This document shows, one piece after another, positions 10,121-19,919 of a stretch of DNA of 64,000 nt. This stretch comes from Azorinus chamasolen (lineage: Eukaryota; Mollusca; Bivalvia; Cardiida; Solecurtidae). The stretch spans positions 26,014,449 through 26,078,448 of the forward strand of contig OY755241.1 in assembly GCA_963576725.1 (NCBI GenBank), in the 5' to 3' direction. The position numbers and the translations under genes are program-made. The notes below the pieces were generated by a model. The model was not told the origin of the DNA, made no database searches, and saw only the letters and a list, made by a program, of their open reading frames with translations. Every line of letters begins with the position of its first letter. Positions within the stretch are counted from its first letter, which is position 1.

Positions 10121-10325
10121 AAGTCAGAGTAGTGAGGTATCACGTCACATTAACCAAGACTGCTCAGGACATTCAGTGAAATTAGACTCTGTAAATATAT
10201 TGGACCGTGAACCTTCCTGGTTTGAACGGGGGGTCAAAGAGGCTACATACATCAGAGCGCACCAGCCGGCGCTGAACAGGGACGGGGCCGTTTCAACCTG
10301 CCGCACGTGTACGACACGGTGTTAA
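10090..10325 (+). pseudogene. Second, inverted copy of the GIY-YIG C-terminus
   Basis: The plus frame reads ARFMEHRRPSTSQSSEV and continues through SWFERGVKEATYIRAHQPAL, the typical C-terminal tail of Penelope GIY-YIG domains (F-x-R-x-x-x-E-A-x-x-I). The Y-I-G part is absent, because the mirrored arm begins just downstream of it. Unlike the left copy, this arm is not frameshifted after SSEVS, so the two arms have diverged since duplication. Confidence 0.75.
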
Positions 10326-10485
10326 CATCGCTCAGAACTCCCTCGTCGATGTTAACTCCCAATAACATCAGTGTGCTGACGAAGGCCGAAGTACTCGGTC
10401 GAAAGCCCCAGGTATGCTTTCAAATTTAAATTGTGTGTGAGATCTAAAAGTTTTAAAACATTCAGTACATGTATAGTGTATTATA

Positions 10486-10536
10486 TATGTTTATGTCGTG
10501 TTATATGTTTATGTCGTGCTATATGTTTATGTTATG
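10486..10536. repeat. Short tandem repeat tatatgtttatgtcgtg
   Basis: About three copies of a 17-19 bp unit immediately outside the right arm of the Penelope inverted repeat. The related motif ttatgtcgtgctatat also appears at about 8825-8845 and taatgtcgtgttacatg at about 9455, to the left of the structure. Confidence 0.7.
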
Positions 10537-10589
10537 TGCAATCGTTTAAACGCTGAAGTTTCAGAATGGAATGGCCTATTAGAGTTTTT

Positions 10590-10975
10590 TTCATAGAGTC
10601 CATTCAGTACAGTAGGGCCTTTCTTTAGCGACTGTTCATTTACTGTCCACTCAGTACAGTAGGCCCTCTCTTAAGCGACTGTTCATTCACTGCCCACTCA
10701 GTACAGTAGGGCCTTTCTTTAGCGACTGTTCATTTACTGTCCACTCAGTACAGTAGGGCCTCTCTTAAGCGACTGTTCATTTACTGTCCACTCAGTACAG
10801 TAGGGCCTTTCTTAAGCGACTGTTCATTTACTGTCCACTCAGTACAGTAGGCCCTCTCTTAAGCGACTGTTCATTTACTGTCCACTCAGTACAGTAGGGC
10901 CTCTCTTAAACGACTGTTCATTTACTGTCCACTCAGTACAGTTAGGCCTTTCTTAAGCGACAATTCATTTACTGA
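10590..10975. repeat. 47-48 bp tandem array, about 8 copies
   Basis: The unit is cactcagtacagtagggcct, ttcttaagcgactgttcatt and tactgtc. It equals the left end of FB-C (acagtagaacctgtcttaagcgaccattcattta). The last copy runs straight into the FB-C interior, cataggagtctttaaaaagcagg (to about 11010). So this is an FB-C left terminus amplified in place. Confidence 0.85.
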
Positions 10976-11015
10976 ACATAGGAGTCTTTAAAAAGCAGGC
11001 GATTGCTTAATGCTG
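10930..11015. mobile_element. FB-C left half (source of the array)
   Basis: aagcgacaattcatttactgaacataggagtctttaaaaagcagg, then cgattgcttaatgc, then loss of homology. Only the left arm survives. Confidence 0.6.
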
Positions 11016-11079
11016 AATATCTGCTCGAACGTCCATTTGCTATTGTTTTAAAATTTATTTTCGATTAGTTCAAGTTTTT

Positions 11080-11230
11080 GAGAAACTGCTGAATGATAAT
11101 CAAACATTCTTTTTTATGCGACACCGAGTAACTCGGCGTCTCACTTGGCAGAGTATCAAATAGACAATGAAATAGTCTGACGAAATTCTAATGAAGCTCC
11201 AAGCTGTTTGCAAAATCTAGTCATATCGCG
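11080..11230. mobile_element. FB-E copy, degraded
   Basis: gcgacaccgagtaactcggcgtctcact (11117-11144) is the FB-E palindrome centre. aagctgtttgcaaaatctagtcatatcgcgg follows and matches the flank of the copy at 16225-16340, so the two belong to one longer element type. Confidence 0.6.
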
Positions 11231-11231
11231 G

Positions 11232-11467
11232 TTAATCCTTTCCCTGTTCTGTATTTAGACCTAATTTAAATGCCCACTGAATGTGCATTAACAAAACAGG
11301 GTTAAAGAAATATGGAAGGCGGAACATTGTAGACATTTAAGTATCTATCAAATTCTATTAGCAAAAAGAGCAGACCCAGATCAGACGGCTCCTCTAGGAG
11401 CCGTCTGATATGGGTCTACTCTGTTTGCAAATGCGTGAAAACACGTTTATCTGAGGGAAAGGGTTAA
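11232..11467 (+). mobile_element. FB-A element, full length
   Basis: The left end TTAATCCTTTCCCTGTTCT and the right end TGAGGGAAAGGGTTAA bracket the palindrome, centred on ggctcctctaggagcc. The right TTAA (11464-11467) is shared with the next element. Confidence 0.85.
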
Positions 11468-11708
11468 CCCTTTCGGTGGCAAATTTCTAATTGTCGCCTG
11501 CAATCCAAGTTTGTTAAATCATTCAGTAAAATAAGGAAATGAGATAAATAAATTCAAATTTCAAAGGAATAAAGCACGTATATAGAACTAGAGATTGAGA
11601 CAAATGGTGAAGTCCCTGATCAGACGCCGCCTTGAAAAGGCGGCGTCTGATCTGGGACTGCACTATTTGTCGTGGTGCATTTATGCGACTGCGGCGGTGA
11701 AATGGTTA
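11464..11708 (+). mobile_element. FB-I element with a strong GC-rich palindrome
   Basis: The left end is TTAACCCTTTCGGTGGCAAA and the right end GCGGCGGTGAAATGGTTAA. The core at about 11597-11670 is acaaatggtgaagtccctg / atcagacgccgccttgaaaaggcggcgtctgat and complement. It has the same two arm mismatches seen in FB-A (ccctgatcag against ctgatctggg). 245 bp. The overlapping open frames on both strands are by-products of the palindrome. Confidence 0.8.
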
Positions 11709-11923
11709 AAAGGAATGGGGTTAAATGCGCATGTTGTAAAGCTAACTTGTTATACACGTATTTATATGTTGTATATTTCTTTTTTTTCAATTTTGTTTGC
11801 GAGGGGGTGCTATGTTTTGTTCTTTTTACTAAGCCTACAAGTATATTGTTTGTTTCAAACAGACTTATTGTCACGTGGCCTTGAGGTGAGTTATGCATTC
11901 AACCAAGTAATGGATTATTCAGG

Positions 11924-12119
11924 TACAGTAAAACCCATCTAAACTGGACGTTCAATTTAGTATAAATATCGGTCTTGGATATAGGTGGAAGCTTAATGAA
12001 GGGTGAAAGTCTTGCAGAAAGCTTTCTGCATGACTTTCACCCTACATTAAACAGCCACCTGTCTAAACCTATATAAATTCTTCTATGCTAGAATTCCGGT
12101 TTAGATGGGGTTTACTGTA
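11924..12119. mobile_element. FB-D-like element
   Basis: The ends are TACAGTAAAACCCATCTAAA and TTTAGATGGGGTTTACTGTA. The core is gtggaagcttaatgaagggt, gaaagtc.tgcagaaagctt and complement. The inner arm pair aaatatcggtct is not mirrored. The TA at each end fits a TA target-site duplication (Tc1/mariner-pogo type, inference). Confidence 0.85.
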
Positions 12120-12880
12120 CATTAGTTTATTAAGACAGAATATCGGTCTTTAATCCGTTCAGCTTTAACCCTTTAAATGCGGGAAAGAAACGAATATACT
12201 GGCATTTGAAAACAGTGTTAACCTAGATAGATTACTCCTCGATATTCACCTGACAAGGGCGTGCACGGTTTGTCATTCAATATCCTCTAGTCAGTATATA
12301 CCTTCATAATACATGACCTCTATAGTTAAGCACTGATGGACAATTCCTCTTTGAAGATTCAAGGGCTAACAAAACTAATCCGCTGCATAGTGTATTTAAA
12401 GAGGAAGTCCCTACAATGAACGCTTATTTTCAATAATACCATAAAGCTTGGCATTTGTTATGTTCAATCATTATTATGAATAGTGTCTTTTTGAACTTAT
12501 TTCGAAAAATGCTCCTGTGATACAAAATAAACCGTTTTCATCGATACTTTTGTAGGTTTGTTCTACAACAAACTATTATCGACCTCGGTTAAACAGCTAA
12601 CGAAACTAAAACGCGAGCCGAATTAATACTAATACATTGCCGAATACCATATCAAACACAAAAAAAATTGTGTCTTCTTCGGTGTTTAATCGACTGCTTG
12701 TCTTGCGATATACTTTCAGGATATAAACAAATGATTTATGTAATTGTTACGGGGTTTGAGAACACGTTGCAAGTAGAGACTATCACTCCTATATTAGATA
12801 AGCTCGTGCAAATTAACATATCTTACATTGGGGAGGGGTCCAGCTTTGGTATTGGTTGATGTAGCAAGCAGTGTAGATCC
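12120..12880. other. Stretch without identifiable genes
   Basis: AT-rich unique-looking sequence. There is a short open frame at 12668-12859 with no recognisable motif. No palindromes or arrays before the minisatellite at 12884. Confidence 0.4.
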
Positions 12881-12883
12881 ATA

Positions 12884-13815
12884 TCAGAGGGCTCCTACAG
12901 TAGCCCTGTCCTACTGTAGCCATCTCATACAGTTGCCCTCAGAGGCTCTCCTACTGTAGCCATCTCCTACATTAGGCCTGTCCTACAGTATCCATCACCT
13001 ACAGTAGCCCTCACCTACAGTAGCCCTATCCTAAAATGGCCCTCTCTTACAGCCCACTCCTAGAGTAGCCCTCTCCTACAGCCCTCTCCTACAGTAGCCC
13101 TCTCGTAGAGTAGCCCCTCTCCTACAGTAGCCCTCTCCTACAATAGCCCTCTCCTACAGCAGCCCTCTCCTACAGTAGCCCTCTCTTACAGCCCTCTCCT
13201 ATAGTAGCCCTCTCCTACAGTATCCCTCTCCTATAGTAGCCCTCTCCTACAATAGCCCTCTCCTACAGCAGCCCTCTCCTACAGTAGCCCTCTCTTACAG
13301 CCCTCTCCTATAGTAACCCCCTCCTATAGTAGCCCTCTCCTACAGTATCCCTCTCCTATAGTAGCCCTCTCTTACAGCCCTCTCCTATAGTAGCAATCTC
13401 CTACAGTAGCATTCTCCTATAGTAGCCCTCTCTTACAGCCCTCTCCTATAGTAACCCTCTCCTAAAGTAGCCCTCTCCTACAGTATCCCTCTCCTATAGT
13501 AGCCCTCTCTTACAGACCTCTCCTATAGTAACCCTCTCTTACAGCCCTCTCCTATGGTAGCAACTCCTACAGTATCCCTCTCCTATAGTAGCCCTCTCTT
13601 ACAGCCCTCTCCTATAGTAACCCTCTCCTAAAGTAGCCCTCTCCTACAGTATCCCTCTCCTATAGTAGCCCTCTCTTACAGACCTCTCCTATAGTAGCCC
13701 TCTCTTACAGCCCTCTCCTATAGTAGCCCTCTACTATAGTAGCCCTCTCCTACAGTTGCCTTCTCCTATAGTAGCCCTCTCCTACAGCCCTCTCCTATAG
13801 TAGCCCTCTCTTACA
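12884..13815. repeat. 16-bp minisatellite amplified from a palindrome centre, about 58 copies
   Basis: Units are cctacagtagccctct and cctatagtagccctct, with shortened forms (cttacagccctct). The array begins inside gtgtagatccatatcagagggctcctacagtagccct, which is the left arm and centre of an FB-F/FB-A-type palindrome. Immediately right of the array lies the right half of an FB-A. A palindrome centre thus appears to be the seed. Higher-order repeats of about 95-110 bp are visible between 13180 and 13700. Confidence 0.85.
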
Positions 13816-13844
13816 GAAGAGATCTGAAACCCTAGAACAAACAG

Positions 13845-13969
13845 ATATTTTTTCAAATTCCACTAGCAAATAGAGTAGACTCTGGTCAGACTATAGGAGC
13901 CGTCTGATCTGGGTCTACTCTGTTTGCAAATGTGTGAAAAGGCGTCTATATGAAAGAAAGGGTTAACTG
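13845..13969 (+). mobile_element. FB-A right half
   Basis: ttcaaattccactagcaaatag, a shortened palindrome (gactctggtcagactataggagccgtctgatctgggtc split by loss of the left arm centre), then gaaagaaagggttaac. The conserved right end is intact. Confidence 0.75.
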
Positions 13970-14599
13970 TTTCTGGTTAAACAATGACAAACATGTTAAC
14001 TGTTTATGGTTAAACAATGACAAACATATGAGACTAATATTATTGACACCTCTTATTACATCGTACACTAATTTGTGATGACATTTTGGATATAGTTTGG
14101 ATCCAGATGAGAAGCCACGTTACTCTACATCTCAACCGGATTAAAACGATTTGACATCCGGGTACTGATTGCAGCAGACGAATAATTTAGCAGACGAAAT
14201 GTAATTAGCGTATAACTGGTGGTTTTTTTATTACAGTCTTATTCTATTCAACACTCTACATGATATGTCCTTTAACGCCTTTGTAGATCCGAACCTATGT
14301 TATCTCGAAGTAATATGTATGTTTCCCTTGAAGTTCGAGATATTATTTCTAATTGAGTAAAGGGTTAACCAATGGGGTACACACGTTCTTGTTTAATCCA
14401 TTACCTGATATATACAGCTCGATTTCGAGCGCTGAGCCGTGACTTCACTTTTTATTTATAGAAGTTGCAACCATTCTAGTTTATGGGTAACTGGAGAATC
14501 TATTTGATTTCGACACAGAAGGCACACTAGCCTTATTATACGGCGAAAGGTAGGTAACTCCGGAACAAATACACAATTTGTGACGCGTTTTACCTATAC
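13970..14599. other. Mostly unassigned sequence
   Basis: A 29-bp direct duplication (tgtttctggttaaacaatgac / tgtttatggttaaacaatgac) lies at about 13969-14027. An FB-E scrap (agtttggatccagatgagaag) is at about 14093. A possible eroded TTAA element ends in gagtaaagggttaacc at about 14339-14370. No gene is supported. Confidence 0.4.
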
Positions 14600-14810
14600 G
14601 TGTGGACACGTCCTAAAGGTCACAGGGTCTGCTCTGTTTGCTAATTGAATTACAGTATATAGATATGATTCTGTAGTTTCTGCTACGACCAGCTCATATT
14701 GTGTTCATACACCACATAAACATTAGATAATTGTTATTATTAGATATACATGATGTCATGCATAAGTACATAGGATACGTTAAGTACTAGTTAACATAGA
14801 GCGATCACGA
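14600..14810 (-). mobile_element. FB-A right arm fragment
   Basis: cacagggtctgctctgtttgc followed by taattgaattacag, tagatatgattctgtag and tctgct.cgacc match the reverse FB-A subfamily at 15385-15637. The left half is missing. Confidence 0.55.
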
Positions 14811-14875
14811 CTGGAAGTTGCGATCGTAGTATGTTAGGACTAACGGTAATCTCCGTTGTACAGAGACATCGCATG

Positions 14876-15084
14876 TTACACTAGAACATGTCTTAAGCGA
14901 TCATTCATTTATTGAACGCATGAGCTTTAAAAAGCAGGTGGTTGCTTAATGCAGGTCAAAAGTAATGCAGAAAGCTCCTACAGGAGCCATTTGCATTACT
15001 TTTGACCTGACTAAGTTACCACATGCCTTACATGCGCATAATTATGCCCTTTTCAGACGGTCGCTTAAGACTGATTCTACTGTA
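14876..15084. mobile_element. FB-C element, near full length
   Basis: The ends are acactagaacatgtcttaagcg and cgcttaagactgattctactgta. The core at about 14934-15027 is aaagcaggtggttgcttaatg, caggtcaaaagtaatgcag, aaagctcctacaggagcc and the opposite arm. This copy shows that FB-C ends in an ACAGTA/TACTGT pair like FB-D, with a TTAAGCGAC subterminal block. Confidence 0.8.
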
Positions 15085-15111
15085 TATGCGATAAGTTCAG
15101 CTATGTGATGA

Positions 15112-15225
15112 GCATATGAGTGTCGTGAATTATGTGATTAGCATATGAGTGTCGTAAATTATGTGATTAGCATAATTTATGAATGTCGTAAATTATGTGA
15201 TGAGTATATAAGTCGTAAATTAGCA
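15112..15225. repeat. Short tandem repeat, about 4 copies of 28-33 bp
   Basis: The unit is gtgattagcatatgagtgtcgtaaattat, with gat/gag and insertion variants. No coding meaning. Confidence 0.8.
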
Positions 15226-15384
15226 GTTACGGTAATTTAATCGTACGATCTTTCGAAAAATTGAAACTGAAAAATGGGACCCATGCAATGGCTTAACCAA
15301 ACTGCATCTTTTATAATTATGAAACTACAAAATCAACCTTTGGACATAAGCAAATACATCTGAAATTTGTGGAAATATCAGTGT

Positions 15385-15637
15385 TTAATCATTTTCTCCA
15401 CATTACGCCTGTCTACGCATTTGCAAACAGATAAGACCCATATCAGACGGCTCCTACAGGAGCCATCTGATCAGGGCGTGCTCTGTATGTTTATGCTATA
15501 GTATAGATATGATTATATAGTTTCTGCCATGGCCAAAAGTTCGTTCCCGTGTCTATCTACTATTATAAGAACACGATCTAATCAATATTCATGACGTTAT
15601 TAATTATTTAATGAATATTCATGGAGGAAAGGGTTAA
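15385..15637 (-). mobile_element. FB-A element, reverse subfamily
   Basis: The left end is TTAATCATTTTCTCCACA and the right end CATGGAGGAAAGGGTTAA. The palindrome at about 15420-15487 is centred on ggctcctacaggagcc. The interior has ttctgccatggccaaaa, shared with the copy beside the gene at 19920-20528. Confidence 0.8.
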
Positions 15638-15726
15638 GTGCGCACAAAATGTTCCGAGCATCACTGGGAAATGTTTACGTAGTTTGTTGTTTCTTCCACA
15701 CCTACTCTTTACTGAATACGTTTTGT

Positions 15727-15954
15727 TTAAGCCACTCCCTCCTACTGACGCATTTTGACGCCTCTGTAAAAGTCACTTCTTGAAACCATTGTGTTACATA
15801 GAGCATTCGCTCCATAGAAGCGAATGCTCTATCTATCATAATGGTTTCAAGACTACATCATTTTAAAATTCTCCTTTTCTATAGTTAATGCTCCTTTTGG
15901 CTGGATTAATTCAAAGAGGTTGTGTCTAAAATGGCCTAGGAGTGAATGAGTTAA
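15727..15954 (-). mobile_element. FB-B element, reverse orientation
   Basis: The TTAA ends at 15727 and 15951 bracket gaaaccattgtgttacatag, agcattcgctccatagaagcgaatgct and complement. Core and internal arm (aaagaggttgtgtctaaaatgg) match the family. Both arms share the derived attcgctcc/gcgaatgct change. Confidence 0.85.
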
Positions 15955-15996
15955 GCCTTGTCCGGCTGTAAAAAAAATCTGATCAAAGTTGGATAT

Positions 15997-16203
15997 GCAG
16001 TAAAACCTCTCTATAACGACCACTAAATTACATTTAATATTTTGTGTTAAAGGCAGGTGGATGCTTAAAGCAAGGTCAAAGTAAAACAAAACGCTCCAAT
16101 AGGAGCGTTCTGTTTTACTTTCATCTTGCTTTAAGCAACCACCAGCCCAAAATACCAATTAATTAATACATTTTAATGGTCGTTGTCGAGAGGTTTTACT
16201 GTA
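15997..16203. mobile_element. FB-D element
   Basis: The left end is CAGTAAAACCTCTCTATAAC and the right end GTTGTCGAGAGGTTTTACTGTA. The core, centred on gctccaataggagc, has aaagtaaaacaaaacg and the complementary arm. It also has the inner flank taaaggcaggtgg. Confidence 0.85.
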
Positions 16204-16224
16204 ATTGCTATTCGATCAAGCTTT

Positions 16225-16340
16225 TGAAAAAAAATTGACCGAGTATCAAGCAGCTTAGATCTTGACGAGACGCCGAGTTACTCGGCTTCTCATCTAGACC
16301 CAAGCTGTGTGCGAATGCGAGTCTAGTCGCGGTTGTGGGG
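16225..16340. mobile_element. FB-E copy
   Basis: agcttagatcttgacgagacgccgagttactcggcttctcatct, then agacccaagctgtgtgcgaat and tctagtcgcggttg. It shares the right flank with the copy at 11080-11230. Confidence 0.65.
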
Positions 16341-16499
16341 TACGGATTAAATTATGTTAAACATATTTTTTCCATACAGTGTTTAGAATGGGATCGCGTC
16401 ACAAGCTCTGACAACATTAGACACGATCCTCTGCATACATACAGGCCTTTATATTCATATCCAATGACGGTAGTATATACAGACAGTGTCTAATATATA

Positions 16500-16866
16500 A
16501 TAATAGAGGGGAGATAAAGAGAGAGAAAGAGAGAGGGATAGAGAGAGAAAGAGAGAGAGAGAGAGTCAGACATGCAGAGAGATAGACATGCAGTAAGACA
16601 GAGAGATAGAAAGAAAGAGAGAGAGACAGAGATTGACAGAAAAAGAGAGACAAACAGAGGTGGAGAGAGACACAGAGACAGAGACAGAAAACGATACAGG
16701 GAGAGACAGACATACAGGGAGGAATAGAGAGAGACAGACAGAGAGGGAGAGATACATACAGAGACAGAGAGTGAGATGGAGAGAGATAGAGAGAAAAAGA
16801 GAGAGAGGGACAGAAGGACAGAGAGAAAGACAGAGAGACAGACGGAGAGAGAGACAGGGAGAGATA
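16500..16866. repeat. Degenerate GA/GACA-rich tract
   Basis: About 370 bp of gagaga, gacaga and gaaaga words, strongly purine-biased on the plus strand. Overlapping open frames on both strands (Ser/Leu/Cys-rich or Arg/Glu-rich) are low-complexity artefacts. Confidence 0.9.
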
Positions 16867-17083
16867 AAACTGATTTAAACGGGTAAAGATGGGAGGACAA
16901 CGGTTATTATAATTAGCAAATGATTGTCAATATCAAGAACTTCAAACATATGCCTATACACATAAAACGAACAGTTCAGACATTGTCGATAGATTAAAAG
17001 TTGGTAAATTGAACAGAACACCACATCATAATGGATAATTTAATATAACCTAAACATAGATAAAACTGTATAAAATACAGGAC

Positions 17084-17440
17084 ATGATTAGTCACATACA
17101 ATCAGTTATCACAATTATCAAATCTATTGTCATATTTATCCCATTTATCATATTTATTATCATGTTTATCTTCATATTTATCACATGTATCATATTTATC
17201 ACATATATCATATTTATCACATCTTTCATATTTATCCGATTTATTATTATATTTATCTTCATATTTTATCACATCTATCATATTTATCACATCTATCATA
17301 TTTATCACATATTTCATATTTATTATCATATTTGTTGTCTTATTTATCAAATCTATCATATTCATCACATCTATCATATTTTATCACATCTTTCATATTT
17401 GTAGTATCTGTCTTATTAATCATATTTATAACATAACACG
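17084..17440. repeat. Degenerate 9/18-bp tandem repeat (catatttat-cacatctat)
   Basis: Repeating catatttatcacatctat words with substitutions. It stays open in several frames (Ile/Tyr/His-rich), which is a simple consequence of the 9-bp period. Short traces of the same motif recur at about 18668-18710. Confidence 0.85.
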
Positions 17441-17905
17441 TGGCTTCAGCGTGACGTAACACTATCATTTATTTTTTGATAATCATGGGCATATAATCAC
17501 TAGTGAATAACATTCGAACGACCGAATGACATTCGAACGATTCATACGCGCTGTCAAAACAAACAAACTGGCGGACGGTGGTCGACCTACCTGTCCACGA
17601 TTGAGTCACGATAGATGGCAAAGGATTGTTGGCACTTGCGCCTTAATTTCGATAAAATAATACAAATTGTAATCGCTGTCAGGAATCATATACAAAATGT
17701 ATGCCAAAAAAAGACCTACCAGCTACTCTGACCCATACAATCAATTCTACATTTAGATTAAAATGCCTCCTCAACTTTGCATTTTCTTCACCGCATGTCC
17801 TTTTGTTTATGCAGATTTCTACTCATACAAATATCTCATCAATCAACAACAATAGTCATCTGAATCCAGCACAGTACAAACATATTTCAAATATGCTATA
17901 CTCAC

Positions 17906-18046
17906 TAACTCAGCTGATCGCGAAAATCTTCCTCCTGTTCCAACACATTTTATGCAGCAGTTCGTACTGAATCTTTTGTCCATTTCAAACATTTTCACTG
18001 AACTTGAATCGAGATTTTTTTTCTCGGTGGAAATGTCCATGTCCAT
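17906..18046 (-). CDS. Candidate first coding exon, unknown protein
   Basis: On the minus strand an ATG at 18046 opens 47 codons that begin MDMDISTEKKNLDSSS and include TNCCIKCVGTGGRF. They are followed directly by GTGAGTAT at 17905-17898, a consensus 5' splice donor in phase 0. A CxxC pair is visible, but no family is recognised. No matching acceptor or second exon could be identified downstream (lower coordinates), which is filled by the degenerate repeat at 17084-17440. In-frame reading continues past the donor for some 20 codons before a stop. It could be a real host exon or chance. Transcript evidence is absent. Confidence 0.35.
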
Positions 18047-18516
18047 GTGTATACATACAACACTAATGAAGGGCTTAATATACCAAAACGAAGGCGCATT
18101 TCGAATCCCATTGACAGTGAGTGTCGGACGTGTTGGCGACTACATATGTAGGTCTTCATGTAAATGGCGCGCTTAACATAGACACATGTTGTGTACAATG
18201 ACGTCATACTGTGACGTGTTTGTAACTATGTATGTCAAAACTGTAACTCAAAAATTATTTTGACGTGTTTCTGTATGTTTTTGTATCATAAACTATCACA
18301 GTTAAATTGAATACCAGAGAGGTCTGAATTAGATCCTGGTTGATATGACAGTAAGTAAAAAATAAAGTTGGAAAATTTGGACCTACTTTGTCCCAGTTGC
18401 CTAGCGAACCTAATAACACCTTTCATTCATCATTTCTATATGTAAGGAGAATTTATAACAATCCACGTTACTGCTGAAATATTGGCTGCAAATAACATTT
18501 GTGTGTGTTATGTTAT
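18047..18516. other. Unassigned; possible upstream region of the 17906-18046 exon
   Basis: Mixed-composition sequence with no repeats recognised. If the exon call is right, its promoter would lie here on the minus strand. I see no convincing TATA-type element at a usual distance. Confidence 0.25.
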
Positions 18517-18672
18517 AAATAGGATCTTGCATTCGTGTTCATGATTATTGGATTTATTAAATTCGTCTTTTTAAAACGATAAAAAACTCGCTAAAGCTCG
18601 TTTTTTATCGTTTTAAAAAGACTCATTTAATAAATCCAATAATCAAGAACACTCATGTAAGATCCTCTATTT
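18517..18672. repeat. Long imperfect palindrome, about 75-bp arms
   Basis: aaataggatcttgcat, atgattattggatttattaaa, cgtctttttaaaacgataaa and aaactcg are mirrored on the right round the centre cgctaaagctcg (about 18589-18600). There are mismatches only at about four places, so it is a recent or actively maintained foldback. No relation to FB-A to FB-I is apparent. Confidence 0.9.
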
Positions 18673-18759
18673 ATCAAATGTATCACATTTATCGTTTTTA
18701 CTCACATTTATCATAGGTCACTTACAGAGTCTTTACCTCTTAGATAGTATACATGGATG

Positions 18760-18967
18760 TACAGTAAAATATCTCTATAGCGACCACTAACTTGTGTTAA
18801 TTAGTTGGTATTTAGGACAGGTGGCTGCTTAAAGCAAGGTGAAAGTAAAACAGAACGCTCCTATAGGAGCGTTCTGTTTTACTTTCACCTTGCTTTAAGC
18901 AGCCACCTGCCTTTAACACAAGATTACTTGATTTAATTTAGTGGCCGTTAAGAGAGGTTTTACTGTA
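18760..18967. mobile_element. FB-D element with perfect 46-bp arms
   Basis: The ends are TACAGTAAAATATCTCTATAG and AGAGAGGTTTTACTGTA. The core at 18818-18909 is a perfect 92-bp palindrome with no loop (caggtggctgcttaaagc... centred on CCTATAGG). Outside it the halves diverge. Reference copy for the family. Confidence 0.9.
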
Positions 18968-19412
18968 GATGCGTACTGATAGATGAAACTCATTTCTCGG
19001 CAAACTCTAGCTAGTTGCTACTGATTAGAGATGCTAATGTGTAGCAACCAGATAGGGTCTGGAGGAGAAATTTAAAACACACTTAACCCAGATTTGCTAA
19101 ATATCTCTCTATGTGCATCTCTGTACTAGGCACACGCCTATAGGAGCGTTCTGTTTTACTTTCACCTTGCTTTAAGCAGCCAACTGGCTTTAATACAAGA
19201 ATGCTTGATTTAATTTAGTGGCCGTTATAGAGAGGTTTTACTGTAGATGCGTACTGGTAGATGAAACTCATTTCTCCGCCAAACTCTATCTGGTTGCTAC
19301 TCATTAGAGATGCTAATGAGTAGCAGTCAGATATGGTCTGGAGGAGATATATGAAAAAAAATACTTATCCTAGATTTGCTAAATATCTCTCTATGTACAT
19401 CTCTGTACTAGG
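18860..19412. repeat. About 275-bp tandem duplication starting at a palindrome centre
   Basis: The segment from the FB-D centre (cctataggagcgttctg) through its right end and on to ctgtactaggcaca (about 18860-19131) is repeated at about 19136-19412 with roughly 90% identity. The second copy restarts exactly at cctataggagcg. Each unit also contains a small hairpin built on gttgctactcattag / ctaatgagtagc. Confidence 0.85.
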
Positions 19413-19660
19413 CACAATACATGGAAATGAGCGTATTTAGTACGAGTTGTTATAGCAATGTTGCCTTAGATACTGATTATTTTCTGTTTAGTGCTTTGTC
19501 ATCGGGTATATTTACGTGTGTATCCCAAGGTCTGTAAATATTGATAGATACTGATTGTTACAGTCAAAGCATTTACAAGATATGTTCCTTTTCCATAACA
19601 TAATAATGTTCGACACTTTATTTGTAAATCCTTTCAATTCAGTCACATTTGCTGACAGGG

Positions 19661-19896
19661 TTAACCACTTACTCCATAAATACACATTTTTACACCTTTG
19701 CGAACCAGTAGACCCAGAACAGATGACTCCCGTAGGAACTGTCTGGTCAGGGTATGCTCTGTTAGCTTGTGATGTATATGTTATTCTACTGATTCTGGCA
19801 TGGCCAAAATTGCCAGTATCCATGTGCTACGATAACAATCTAATTAATAGTCACGATGCAATAAATGTTACATGAATATTCATGGAGTAAAGGTCA
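19661..19896 (-). mobile_element. FB-A element in the 3' flank of the 19920-20528 gene
   Basis: The left end is TTAACCACTTACTCCATAAA and the right end CATGGAGTAAAGGTCAA. The core, centred on gactcccgtaggaac, is weakened in both arms. It lies 23 bp beyond the stop codon of the convergent-side gene, so it would fall in that gene's 3' untranslated region. Confidence 0.75.
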
Positions 19897-19919
19897 AATA
19901 AGCGTATATCCGTGTTACA

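Larger units (their letters stand above)
9528..10465. mobile_element. Head-to-head inverted Penelope-like fragment
   Basis: The arms 9528-9909 and 10087-10465 are about 380 bp each and roughly 97% complementary. They flank a unique spacer of about 177 bp. Each arm carries the same 3' part of a Penelope-type reading frame and its downstream non-coding end. The outer limits ctgaatgttttaaaactttt and complement are exact. Partial inverted copies are common for Penelope-like elements (established for the group). Confidence 0.85.

Noticed and set aside
9981..10325. 114-codon plus-strand protein beginning MGSQMSCFLALSL
   Set aside because: The first third is antisense to the Penelope frame in the spacer; only the part from about 10090 is the mirrored GIY-YIG C-terminus.
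16417..16900. Ser/Leu/Cys-rich and Arg/Glu-rich open frames on both strands
   Set aside because: Low-complexity GA/GACA tract; several frames are open at once, as expected for such sequence.
17084..17459. Ile/Tyr/His-rich membrane-like open frames
   Set aside because: A 9/18-bp tandem repeat keeps multiple frames open on both strands.
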